Assembly (NCBI GenBank): GCA_002336475.1
Contig: DDCX01000123.1
Span: forward strand, 7,032-20,743
From: Flavobacteriales bacterium UBA1995
GTDB taxonomy: Bacteria; Bacteroidota; Bacteroidia; Flavobacteriales_D; Sanyastnellaceae
Reading direction: 5' to 3'
DNA: 13,712 bases
Shown here: positions 1-7,140 of the stretch, piece after piece
Position numbering within the stretch: the first letter of the stretch is position 1
How the letters are laid out: each line of letters begins with the position of its first letter
The notes under the pieces: generated by a model
What the model was told of the DNA's origin: nothing
The model's input: the letters and a program-made list of their open reading frames with translations, nothing else
The model's database searches: none
Position numbers and translations under genes: made by a program

Positions 1-91
1 GTGAAGGAGTAAAAATCGTCCTTCGAGGCCGCGAAGTTAATCCCGGATCCACTGCCATTCCGAAAGGGGGGAATACATGCATTTCGCGCCG

Positions 92-99
92 TAACTTTG
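92..99 (+). promoter_or_regulatory. Candidate -7 box of the pyruvate dehydrogenase beta gene
   Basis: TAACTTTG matches the Bacteroidota housekeeping -7 element TAnnTTTG exactly. It lies 27 bases before the ATG at 127, so transcription would begin around 104-107 and leave a leader of about 20 bases. I see no convincing TTG-type -33 box at the usual spacing, so only half of the promoter is supported. The box also argues against a TTG start at 97, which would lie inside it. Confidence 0.4.
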
Positions 100-126
100 C
101 CGCCCTTAAAGAAACAGCTGACCATC

Positions 127-1107
127 ATGCGTACCATCCAATTTCGTGAAGCGGTGTGTGAGGCCATGAGCGAAGAAATGCGGCGAGACGACCGCGTTTT
201 CCTGCTTGGCGAAGAAGTGGCCGAATACAACGGCGCCTACAAAGCATCCAAGGGGATGCTCGACGAATTCGGCCCTGAGCGTGTTATCGATACGCCGATC
301 AGTGAGCTTGGCTTCAGTGCCATTGCGGTAGGAGCAGCCATGAATGGTTTGCGTCCCATCGTCGAATTCATGACTTGGAATTTTGCCGTTTTGGCCAGTG
401 ACCAAATCATCAACCACGCCAGCAAAATGCTGCAGATGAGCGGTGGTCAATTCAGCTGTCCCATGGTGTTCCGCGGTCCAAATGGTCCGGCTGGACAATT
501 GGCTGCGACACACAGCCAGAGTTACGAGAGCCTTTACGCCAGCATGCCCGGTTTGAAAGTGGTGACGCCTTTTACCCCTTACGAGGCCAAAGGATTGCTC
601 AAAGCGGCCATCCGCGAAGACGACCCAGTGCTCGTGATGGAGTCTGAAAAAATGTACGGTGACAAAGGAGAGATTCCAGAAGGGGAATTCCTCGTGCCCA
701 TCGGCAAGGCCAATGTGCGCAGGGCTGGAACAGATTGCACCATCGTCAGTTTCGGCAAGATTCTGAAGACGGTTCACGAAGCTGCGGACGAACTCGTAAA
801 AGAGGGCATCGAGGTGGAAATCATTGACCTCCGGACGATCCGACCGCTCGACCTCGACACCATCGTCGAAAGCGTCAAGAAAACAGGCCGCCTGGTGATT
901 GTAGAGGAGAGCTTTCCTGTGGCGTCCATCGCCTCAGAAGTGAGCTATCGCATACAGCGCCATGCTTTTGATTACCTCGATGCGCCTATTCGCCGCATTT
1001 GCCAATCGGATACCCCCTTTGCTTTCTCAACTTCTTTGATTGAGGAGGCCCTTCCGCAGGTCGCAGACATTGTTCGTACCGTCAAGGAAGTCAACTACGT
1101 GGCGTAA
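127..1107 (+). CDS. pdhB: Pyruvate dehydrogenase complex E1 component, beta subunit
   Basis: Beta subunit of the thiamine-diphosphate-dependent E1 enzyme. With the alpha subunit it decarboxylates pyruvate and passes the acetyl group to lipoyl-E2, giving acetyl-CoA in the cytoplasm. The 326 residues match the usual family length. Visible family landmarks are GEEVAEYNGAYK (28-39), DTPISELGF (55-63) with E60 at the position of the glutamate that activates the cofactor pyrimidine, FRGPNG (115-120), and H129-S130-Q131. The C-terminal transketolase domain includes DLRTIRPLD. I chose ATG 127 over an in-frame TTG at 97 because the family N-terminus begins MRTIQFREA and the TTG overlaps a promoter-like box. 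No alpha or E2 gene is visible nearby, and the beta gene commonly stands alone in this phylum. A 2-oxoisovalerate dehydrogenase beta subunit is the main alternative, but the motifs fit pyruvate dehydrogenase better. Confidence 0.93.
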   Translation: MRTIQFREAVCEAMSEEMRRDDRVFLLGEEVAEYNGAYKASKGMLDEFGPERVIDTPISELGFSAIAVGAAMNGLRPIVEFMTWNFAVLASDQIINHASKMLQMSGGQFSCPMVFRGPNGPAGQLAATHSQSYESLYASMPGLKVVTPFTPYEAKGLLKAAIREDDPVLVMESEKMYGDKGEIPEGEFLVPIGKANVRRAGTDCTIVSFGKILKTVHEAADELVKEGIEVEIIDLRTIRPLDLDTIVESVKKTGRLVIVEESFPVASIASEVSYRIQRHAFDYLDAPIRRICQSDTPFAFSTSLIEEALPQVADIVRTVKEVNYVA

Positions 1108-1116
1108 GAATCAACT

Positions 1117-1124
1117 TATCTTCG
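1117..1124 (+). promoter_or_regulatory. Candidate -7 box upstream of the membrane pyrophosphatase
   Basis: TATCTTCG differs from TAnnTTTG at one position and begins ten bases after the pdhB stop codon. Transcription would start near 1130, about 45 bases before the hppA start. No clear -33 box is seen; its expected place falls in the last codons of pdhB. This suggests, but does not prove, that the pump gene has its own promoter. Confidence 0.35.
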
Positions 1125-1144
1125 CGCTCCGAAACACCACAACC

Positions 1145-1171
1145 TACCGAAAATTCGGTATCAATTTTTTT
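1145..1171 (+). terminator. Hairpin plus T-run just before the hppA start codon
   Basis: Inverted repeat TACCGAA / TTCGGTA (1145-1151 and 1154-1160), in practice six base pairs around an AAAT loop, then a run of seven T at 1165-1171. The run ends two bases before the ATG at 1174. It has the shape of a weak intrinsic terminator for pdhB. Because it lies downstream of the putative hppA promoter box, it could instead act as a leader hairpin influencing hppA. The stem is short and only partly GC, so termination would be incomplete. Confidence 0.45.
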
Positions 1172-1173
1172 AC

Positions 1174-3438
1174 ATGCTAGACACGATCCTCTATCTCGTG
1201 CCCGCCCTGGCCATCGTTGGCCTCATTTACATGTTTGTTCAGTCCCGCTGGGTCAAAGCCCAGAGCACTGGAGAACCACGTATGGCCGAAATCGCCCAGC
1301 ACATCCACGAGGGCGCCCTTGCATTCTTGAGTGCCGAGTACCGCATCCTCGCCATTTTCGTGGTGGTCGCAGGTGCACTGCTCGGGGTGGTATCCATGAT
1401 GGTACCCACGACCCACTGGTTTATCGTCGTGGCCTTTGTGATTGGAGCGGTTTTCTCCGCCCTTGCAGGCAACATTGGTATGCGCATCGCAACGCAGGCC
1501 AATGTGCGCACCACGCAGGCCGCCCGGACGAGCTTGGCTGAAGCCCTCAAGGTCTCCTTCCGTGGAGGCATGGTCATGGGTCTCGGAGTAGCGGGTCTTG
1601 CGGTCTTCGGATTGAGTGTGCTCTTTATCGTTCTGCTGAACATGTTCGCCGGTGGCGAATGGGCAGGAGTAGAGAAGATGACCATGATCTTGGAAGCCCT
1701 TGCAGGATTCTCCTTGGGTGCGGAATCTATTGCCCTCTTCGCCCGAGTCGGTGGAGGCATCTACACCAAGGCCGCTGACGTTGGTGCTGACCTCGTTGGT
1801 AAAGTCGAGGCTGGCATCCCAGAGGATGACCCACGGAACCCCGCCACCATTGCAGACAACGTAGGAGACAATGTAGGAGACGTGGCCGGAATGGGCGCAG
1901 ACCTTTTCGGTTCTTACGTGGCAACAGTGCTCGCAGCCATGGTGCTCGGCAACTATGTGATCAAGGACATGGGAGGGGACATCACCGACAACTACGGTGG
2001 CATGTCGACCATTGTGTTGCCTTTGCTCATTTCTGCCCTCGGCATCATTTTCTCGATCATAGGGTCTTGGGTCATCAATGTGAAGGATGGGGCCAAGGAG
2101 TCTGAGGTGCAAGCGGCATTGAACCGGGGCAACTGGGGGTCCATCGTTTTGACCGCCATCGCATGTTATTTCCTGATTAAAAACATGCTCCCGGACACGC
2201 TCACCATGGCGTTCTTCGGTGAAGCTGACCGCACCTTTGGGAGCATCAACGTTTTCTATGCGGTGATCGTCGGCCTCGTTGTGGGGGCGGCCATTTCTTA
2301 CATGACGGAATACTACACGGGCCTCGGCAAGAAGCCTGTGCTTGGCATCGTACAGAAGTCCTCTACGGGAGCCGCCACCAACATCATCGCAGGTTTGGCG
2401 ACAGGCATGATTTCCACTTTTGGACCCATCCTGTTGTTTGCTTCTGCGATTTACATCGCTTATGAGTTTGCCGGCTTCTATGGTGTCGCCATTGCGGCAT
2501 GCTCCATGATGGCCACAACGGCCATGCAGCTCGCCATTGACGCCTTCGGTCCCATTGCAGACAATGCAGGGGGCATCGCTGAGATGAGTGAGTTGCCTGA
2601 GGAAGTGCGCGAGCGCACAGACATCCTCGACAGTGTGGGCAACACCACAGCCGCCATCGGTAAAGGTTTCGCCATCGCGTCAGCTGCTTTGACCGCATTG
2701 GCCCTGTTTGCTGCCTATGTGGAGTTCACAGGCATCGACGGCATCAACATCTTCAAGGCCAATGTCCTGGCTGCATTGTTCATTGGTGGCATGATCCCTG
2801 TGGTCTTCTCTGCACTCGCGATGAACTCAGTAGGAAAGGCCGCCATGGAAATGGTGCAAGAGGTGCGCCGGCAGTTCAAAGAAATCCCCGGTATTCTCGA
2901 GGGCACAGGTACACCTGAATACGGCAAGTGTGTGGACATCTCTACACAAGCTGCCTTGAAGGAGATGATGCTCCCTGGTGCCATGACCATTGCGTTCCCG
3001 CTCATCATTGGCCTCGTGCCACTGTTGTTCGGTGCTGACCCAGCTTGGGCGGCAGAGACCCTCGGAGGCTACATGGCGGGTGTCACTGTGAGTGGTGTGC
3101 TTTGGGCGATTTTCCAGAACAATGCTGGTGGAGCTTGGGACAATGCCAAGAAGTCCTTCGAGGCTGGTGTTGAAATCGACGGTGAAATGACCTTCAAGGG
3201 CAGCGAAGCCCACAAGGCGGCTGTAACAGGCGATACTGTGGGCGATCCCTTCAAGGATACCTCAGGGCCGTCCATGAACATTCTCATCAAGTTGACCTGC
3301 TTGATAGGGCTCGTGATCGCCCCCATCTTGGGTGGTCATGGCGTCGATGACCATGAAGGCCACGACCATGGTTCTATTGAAGCTCCCGTGCAATCCGAGG
3401 CGCCTGTCGCAGCGGTTACCTCACTCGAGGACGCATGA
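1174..3438 (+). CDS. hppA: Membrane-integral ion-pumping inorganic pyrophosphatase, K+-dependent type
   Basis: Hydrolyses pyrophosphate and uses the energy to pump H+ (possibly Na+) across the cytoplasmic membrane. It has 754 residues with many hydrophobic helices, in line with the usual 16-segment fold. The family signature is complete: [20 protein letters not shown] (193-212) followed by [21 protein letters not shown] (216-236). [10 protein letters not shown] (489-498) has Ala at 493 and Gly at 496; K+-independent enzymes have Lys and Thr there, so this should be K+-dependent. Na+ pumps carry Glu in the ADLFES motif, but here it is ADLFGS (G246). Instead a Glu occurs in an earlier helix (GAES, E184), which as I recall marks flavobacterial-type H+ pumps. 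The C-terminus carries an acidic His-rich tail (720-733). There is no Shine-Dalgarno, and the stop overlaps the start of the next gene by four bases. Confidence 0.96.
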   Translation: MLDTILYLVPALAIVGLIYMFVQSRWVKAQSTGEPRMAEIAQHIHEGALAFLSAEYRILAIFVVVAGALLGVVSMMVPTTHWFIVVAFVIGAVFSALAGNIGMRIATQANVRTTQAARTSLAEALKVSFRGGMVMGLGVAGLAVFGLSVLFIVLLNMFAGGEWAGVEKMTMILEALAGFSLGAESIALFARVGGGIYTKAADVGADLVGKVEAGIPEDDPRNPATIADNVGDNVGDVAGMGADLFGSYVATVLAAMVLGNYVIKDMGGDITDNYGGMSTIVLPLLISALGIIFSIIGSWVINVKDGAKESEVQAALNRGNWGSIVLTAIACYFLIKNMLPDTLTMAFFGEADRTFGSINVFYAVIVGLVVGAAISYMTEYYTGLGKKPVLGIVQKSSTGAATNIIAGLATGMISTFGPILLFASAIYIAYEFAGFYGVAIAACSMMATTAMQLAIDAFGPIADNAGGIAEMSELPEEVRERTDILDSVGNTTAAIGKGFAIASAALTALALFAAYVEFTGIDGINIFKANVLAALFIGGMIPVVFSALAMNSVGKAAMEMVQEVRRQFKEIPGILEGTGTPEYGKCVDISTQAALKEMMLPGAMTIAFPLIIGLVPLLFGADPAWAAETLGGYMAGVTVSGVLWAIFQNNAGGAWDNAKKSFEAGVEIDGEMTFKGSEAHKAAVTGDTVGDPFKDTSGPSMNILIKLTCLIGLVIAPILGGHGVDDHEGHDHGSIEAPVQSEAPVAAVTSLEDA

Positions 3439-4289
3439 AGGGGGGCAGCTTCCTGAATGCGGCCTTGACCGCTGTCTGTTTTGCGGCGCTGCTCATCGGT
3501 TGTTCCTCTGATGAGGGGCAATCCGATCCAGCGTCTTCAAACGAAGCCGCTGGTTCAACTGAGAATACCGACGGTGTCGAGGTGAAGGCTGTGGTGGTTG
3601 AAGACCCCTGCACCTGTTTTGAGAAAGGTCTGAGTCGCGGACAACTGAGGTACTGCAGAGAGTCAAAGCGGGATGTTTCCTTCTTGGAGGCGTTGCGCAA
3701 ATGTGGCACTTCAGAGGTCGTTGGTGTGAGCGCCATTGACAAGATGCCGGGTGATGGTCAGTACACCATGAACCCCAAAGCCACCATAGTGCAGTGGAAA
3801 GGCGAGAAGCTGGGCATGACAGAAATGGGAACGGTTCCCATTCGCATCTGCACCATCTCCATTCAAGACGGACAGCTGGTTTCTGGCAACGTGGTCATTG
3901 AGATGAACGGCATGAAGTCAACCTCTCAAGAGGGATTGGCCGCACGCAACCTCACCGATCACCTCAGAAGCGATGACTTCTTTGACGTAAAGAACCACCC
4001 AACGGCAGCCTTCAGCTTCGAATCGGGAAGAACCGATGGCCGTGGTGGCCTTGTGTTTGATGGAAAACTCAACATCAAGGGCATCAGCAAGCCCGTTTCT
4101 GGAAACCTCTCCTTTGGCTCGTCAGACCCTGTGGTAGCAACGGTGGACATGACCTTCAACCGTGCGGATTTCGATGTCCGGTATGGCAGTGGTTCATTTT
4201 TTGACAACCTGGGTGACGATTTGATTGCAGACGAAGTGTCCCTCCAGATCGCTTTGGTTGAAGACGTAGACCTCAGAAAAAGCAACTGA
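3435..4289 (+). CDS. YceI-domain lipoprotein with cysteine-rich N-terminal extension
   Basis: The N-terminus is a lipoprotein signal: a hydrophobic stretch ending LIGC, with the lipidated cysteine at 23. A Ser/Glu/Asp-rich linker follows (24-56), then a segment with four cysteines (C59, C61, C74, C90; CTCF and YCRES motifs). From about residue 100 to the end is a YceI-like domain, recognisable by YTMNPKATIVQW, DGQLVSGNVVIEMNGM, the DHLRSDDFFDVKNHPTA segment, and GKLNIKGISKPV. YceI proteins are lipocalin-like periplasmic proteins known to bind polyisoprenoid lipids; the ligand here is unknown. At 284 residues it is about 95 longer than a plain YceI protein, and the excess is the leader and cysteine segment. 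The ATGA overlap with hppA implies co-transcription and coupled translation. A functional link to the pump is inference only. Confidence 0.88.
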   Translation: MKGGSFLNAALTAVCFAALLIGCSSDEGQSDPASSNEAAGSTENTDGVEVKAVVVEDPCTCFEKGLSRGQLRYCRESKRDVSFLEALRKCGTSEVVGVSAIDKMPGDGQYTMNPKATIVQWKGEKLGMTEMGTVPIRICTISIQDGQLVSGNVVIEMNGMKSTSQEGLAARNLTDHLRSDDFFDVKNHPTAAFSFESGRTDGRGGLVFDGKLNIKGISKPVSGNLSFGSSDPVVATVDMTFNRADFDVRYGSGSFFDNLGDDLIADEVSLQIALVEDVDLRKSN

Positions 4290-4312
4290 GTTCAACTTGT
4301 ACGGTATCTCTG

Positions 4313-4347
4313 AACGAAAAACGGCCCCTTGAGGGCCGTTTTTCGTT
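4313..4347. terminator. Strong bidirectional intrinsic terminator
   Basis: A perfect 15-base-pair inverted repeat, AACGAAAAACGGCCC (4313-4327) and its complement (4333-4347), with a five-base CTTGA loop. The GC-rich core is flanked by A-runs on one side and T-runs on the other, so it can terminate in both directions. It sits between the convergent yceI-like gene (ends 4289) and the deoxynucleoside kinase gene (ends 4369), exactly where a shared terminator is expected. Confidence 0.92.
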
Positions 4348-4368
4348 GAAGGATGTTGGCTCAGAATA

Positions 4369-4983
4369 TTAGAACAATCCGTTCAATTCGGCATCGATCT
4401 TGGTGATGATCTCCCCCAACTCCTCAGGGTTCTTCTCAAAATCCATGTGGTCCACATTGATCACAAGCACCTTGCCTTTGGTGTAGGTAGAAATCCAGGC
4501 TTCGTAGCGCTCATTGAGCCGGTTCAGGTAGTCCAGACGAATGGACTCTTCGTACTCTCGTCCCCGTTTTTGGATTTTCTCCACCAGGTTTCCGACGCTA
4601 CTGCGCAAATAAATCAGCAGATCGGGTGGGGTCACGAAGTTCTCCATGAGCTCGAACAACTTGAGAAAGTTCTCGTGGTCCCTGGAGGTCATGAGGCCCA
4701 TCGACTGGAGGTTTGGTGCGAAGATGTAAGCATCCTCGTAAATGGTCCGGTCCTGTACCATGTCGTGTCCACTGGACTTCAAGGCGTGCAGCTGCCCGAA
4801 GCGCGACGTCAGGAAGTGAATCTGGAGGTTGAACGACCACCGCTGCATGTCCTTGTAGAAATCGTTCAGGTATGGATTGTCATCCACGCTTTCATAGTGC
4901 GGAGTAATCTTATAGTGCTGAGCGAGGAGCCTGGTGAGGGTCGTTTTGCCGGAGCCAATGTTGCCTGCGATCGCGAGGTGCAT
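4369..4983 (-). CDS. Deoxynucleoside kinase (deoxyadenosine/deoxyguanosine kinase type)
   Basis: Phosphorylates deoxynucleosides to monophosphates in the cytoplasm, the first step of deoxynucleotide salvage. The 204 residues fit the family. The Walker A P-loop is GNIGSGKT at 7-14. E31 in HYESVDDNPYL is the likely catalytic base. QDRTIYEDAYIFA (77-89) holds the DR pair that follows the substrate-binding strand. KIQKRGREYE (136-145) is the arginine-rich lid over ATP phosphates. I chose ATG at 4983 because the protein then begins MHLAIAGNIG at the P-loop strand; an in-frame GTG at 5031 would add a 16-residue proline-rich leader. It is the last gene of a leftward cluster, 50 bases after the GH3 gene, and reads toward the bidirectional terminator. 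Purine preference is inferred from family resemblance, not from residues I can assign. Confidence 0.9.
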   Translation of the reverse strand: MHLAIAGNIGSGKTTLTRLLAQHYKITPHYESVDDNPYLNDFYKDMQRWSFNLQIHFLTSRFGQLHALKSSGHDMVQDRTIYEDAYIFAPNLQSMGLMTSRDHENFLKLFELMENFVTPPDLLIYLRSSVGNLVEKIQKRGREYEESIRLDYLNRLNERYEAWISTYTKGKVLVINVDHMDFEKNPEELGEIITKIDAELNGLF

Positions 4984-5002
4984 GTTCGTGCGTTTGGGAG
5001 GG

Positions 5003-5034
5003 GAAAGGTAGGGGGAGCCAAGGCTTCCCACAAT
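5003..5034 (-). promoter_or_regulatory. Possible promoter for the deoxynucleoside kinase gene
   Basis: On the minus strand ATTG (5034-5031) is followed after 20 bases by TACCTTTC (5010-5003), close to the Bacteroidota TTTG-N(about 19)-TAnnTTTG pattern. Transcription would begin near 4997, leaving a leader of about 15 bases before the ATG at 4983. The ATTG overlaps the GH3 stop codon. The kinase could therefore be transcribed on its own as well as with the upstream genes. Confidence 0.33.
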
Positions 5035-6590
5035 TAGCGATGCGCCGCAGGCACCTCTGTTGTGCCAATTTGCATGGATGAAACCTCCTCAACCCACCGT
5101 GGAGTCATGGACAGGCGCGGAACCTTGTGCTGCCCGCCCAGTTTTCCTTTCTGTTTCAACAGGTTTTCGAACGTCCCTGTTGAAGCCCACTCAACCAGTG
5201 GAAGATCAAGGACCAGGTTGCCGGTGCGCTTGGCATCATAGTCAGAGTTGAGGACACGCAGTTGGCTGTCCAATGCCGCAGTAAAAAGGGCCGCATTGGG
5301 CACAGTTGTGGTTCCTTTCCCAGGCTCGATCACCCAGTGGTGCCGCCCCAATGCTCCATTCTCTCCCGGGCGCGCGCAAGCCGTCCAGTCGCGGATTTCC
5401 ATGCCAAATTGGCGGCTGGCATGGGCCAATGCGGCATTGGCATCGCCCACCATCAATTCCTCACCTGCGAGGTTGAGAAAGGACTGGGTCCTTCCACTCA
5501 CGTGAATCCGAAAAGGAGTCAAGGAAGTGAACCTGACCAGGTCTCCCATCAGGTATCGGTGCAGCCCGCCATTGGTAGACACCACAAGTGCATAATCCCG
5601 TTGAAGTTCCACGGCGTCCAAGCCCAACGTCTCTGCATGAGGGTTGGCCAGAATGTCGTCTCCTGGTGCAAAGGGGATGAATTCATAATGGATACCATAA
5701 TCGAGCATGAGCAGCATGTCATCGGCTCCCAGCCGGTCTTGGATTCCAAAAAACCCTTCGCTGGCATTGTAGGTTTCGATGTAATGAATCCCCTCAGGCA
5801 TGATCCGGTCAAAAGCATGCCGGTAGGGCTCAAAAGAGACCCCACCGTGCATGTAGAGTTGCAAATGCGGCCACACCTCGCCCAAATGAGACTTGCCTGT
5901 GCGTTCCAGGATGCGCTCCAACAACACCTGCGTCCAGCTGGGCACACCTGCGATGATGCGCACGTCTTGAGCAATGGTCGTCTCGGCCATGCGCTCAATC
6001 TTCTCCTCCCAAGAAGCCAGAAGTGCGATGGACCGTGCAGGGGTTCTGCGAAACTCACACCACCAGGGAAGGTTGTTGATGATAATGGCGCTCAAGTCGC
6101 CAGTAAGGACCCCGTTGTCGGCCTCTTCAGCGCGGCCTGTGCCCCCCACAATGAGGTGTCGCCCCCCATAAAGACGTGCTTTGGGAACGGCGTCGACGTA
6201 CATGGCCAGCAGGTCTTTGCCGCCTTTGTAGTGGCATTTTTCCAATGCGTCTTCGGTGACGGGAATGAATTTGCTGCGGTCCGTTGTGGTTCCGGAGGAC
6301 TTTGCATTCCACTTCACGGCTCCCGGCCACATGACATCGGGCTCGCCATTTCGCGCCGCTTCCAGCCATGGCTTCAGCCCGTTGTAGTCCCGCAAGGGGA
6401 CGCTTTGCCGGTAAGCGTTTAAATCCATCTGTGCCGTCACCCCGTGTTCCGCGCCGAACCGCGTCTGCGACACAGCGGCGATGTGGTCCCGAAACACTTC
6501 TTCCTGAACTTCTTTCGGGTACTTCTTGAACAACGCGATTTGGTGAAGGCGCTTTCGGATGAACCAACTGAATACAGTGTTGACGGGCAT
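5034..6590 (-). CDS. GH3-family acyl-adenylating enzyme (GH3 auxin-responsive promoter family)
   Basis: Member of the GH3 branch of the ANL adenylating superfamily. Plant GH3 enzymes activate a carboxylic acid with ATP and join it to an amino acid; bacterial members are mostly of unknown substrate. The 518 residues match bacterial GH3 proteins. Nucleotide-binding motif SSGTTTDRSKFIP is at 98-110, the second motif YNASEGFFG at 274-282, and the HRYLMGDLVRF motif, with the aspartate expected to contact the ribose, at about 344-354. The start at 6590 gives MPVNTVFSWFIRKRL, a natural N-terminus. There is no signal peptide, so it is cytosolic. Only five bases separate it from the upstream repeat-protein gene, so the two are almost surely co-transcribed. 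A ligase or acyl transferase role in lipid or small-molecule conjugation is plausible, but the substrate cannot be read from the sequence. Confidence 0.88.
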   Translation of the reverse strand: MPVNTVFSWFIRKRLHQIALFKKYPKEVQEEVFRDHIAAVSQTRFGAEHGVTAQMDLNAYRQSVPLRDYNGLKPWLEAARNGEPDVMWPGAVKWNAKSSGTTTDRSKFIPVTEDALEKCHYKGGKDLLAMYVDAVPKARLYGGRHLIVGGTGRAEEADNGVLTGDLSAIIINNLPWWCEFRRTPARSIALLASWEEKIERMAETTIAQDVRIIAGVPSWTQVLLERILERTGKSHLGEVWPHLQLYMHGGVSFEPYRHAFDRIMPEGIHYIETYNASEGFFGIQDRLGADDMLLMLDYGIHYEFIPFAPGDDILANPHAETLGLDAVELQRDYALVVSTNGGLHRYLMGDLVRFTSLTPFRIHVSGRTQSFLNLAGEELMVGDANAALAHASRQFGMEIRDWTACARPGENGALGRHHWVIEPGKGTTTVPNAALFTAALDSQLRVLNSDYDAKRTGNLVLDLPLVEWASTGTFENLLKQKGKLGGQHKVPRLSMTPRWVEEVSSMQIGTTEVPAAHR

Positions 6591-6595
6591 GGCGG

Positions 6596-7030
6596 TCAGT
6601 TGGGGTCGATCCGGTGAACGTCGTTGTTGGATTCCTCAATCTCGTTTTTCACGTGGCGCAACCGCAAGGCGATTTGCACCCAGATGCCGTTCACGTCAGG
6701 ATCACCCTTCATCAATCGTGCGAGGGCTTCTTCGTCATTGTCGGCAATCAAAGCCATGTCCGCCAATGTGGTTCCGCCATTGTGGCGAAGCCAATCCACC
6801 GCCGTCTTTTCTCCCTCTGCACCCTCCAACAAGGCCATCAGGAAGGGGTGCCCATGGTGCCGCAGCCACGCGCGCGAGGTGGGCTCGTTGTGCAAGGCAT
6901 GGCAGAATACCCCCAATTCTGGATACTCCGATCCCATGAGCCAATCGCGCAATGGCTCTTGTCCAGAAATGGCTTCTGTCCATGCGAGCAGCACTTTTGT
7001 GGGATAAGCTGGCAGCTGAGGGGATTTCAT
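6596..7030 (-). CDS. Unrecognised protein made of 25-residue helical repeats
   Basis: I do not recognise this family. From ATG 7030 it has 144 residues, no signal peptide and no membrane helix. It divides into about five units of exactly 25 residues starting at 5, 30, 55, 80 and 105. Units 2-4 start WL (W30, W55, W80) and the last starts RL. Leu recurs at unit position 10 in units 1-4, a bulky hydrophobic residue at 13, and Ala, Leu or Ile at 17. This suggests a small all-helical solenoid, perhaps a protein-binding scaffold. The C-terminus is charged (130-144). A longer reading frame reaches back to 7162, but ATG 7030 is preferred because the extension does not fit the repeat and would overlap the divergent transporter gene. 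Five bases separate it from the GH3 gene, so the two probably work together; this is inference. Confidence 0.75.
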   Translation of the reverse strand: MKSPQLPAYPTKVLLAWTEAISGQEPLRDWLMGSEYPELGVFCHALHNEPTSRAWLRHHGHPFLMALLEGAEGEKTAVDWLRHNGGTTLADMALIADNDEEALARLMKGDPDVNGIWVQIALRLRHVKNEIEESNNDVHRIDPN

Positions 7031-7140
7031 CGAGATGTGAAAGTTGCCACCTTTTCTGCATTTGGGAAACATCCGAGTGGGGTTGTGGGGTTCTTTTGTG
7101 AAGCTGCCCATGAACCTGCACGAATCGGGAGCGCGAAACC
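7031..7140. promoter_or_regulatory. Divergent intergenic region between repeat-protein gene and MFS gene
   Basis: These 110 bases lie between two divergent starts (7030 minus, 7141 plus) and must hold promoters for both. Weak hints only: plus-strand TTCTTTTG at 7091-7098 has the TTTG of a -7 box but lacks the A and has no TTTG at proper spacing (the nearest, 7061, is 26 bases away). I see no operator-like palindrome. Confidence 0.4.

Noticed and set aside
1..91. Possible end of an upstream gene (GTGAAGGAGTAA at 1-12) or a small gene before pdhB
   Set aside because: Only three codons precede the stop, and the other frames give short peptides with no recognisable sequence; nothing can be supported.
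106..777. Long minus-strand reading frame (223 codons) opposite pyruvate dehydrogenase beta
   Set aside because: It lies wholly inside a well-supported gene, shows no family motif and has a composition typical of a GC-rich antisense shadow.
1177..2112. 311-codon minus-strand reading frame opposite the pyrophosphatase
   Set aside because: Rich in His, Gly and Asp from complementing membrane-protein codons, with no domain; the plus strand carries the complete family signature.
5262..6422. 386-codon plus-strand reading frame opposite the GH3 gene
   Set aside because: No recognisable domain. The minus strand has the SSGTTTDRSKFIP and YNASEGFFG motifs, so this frame is a shadow.
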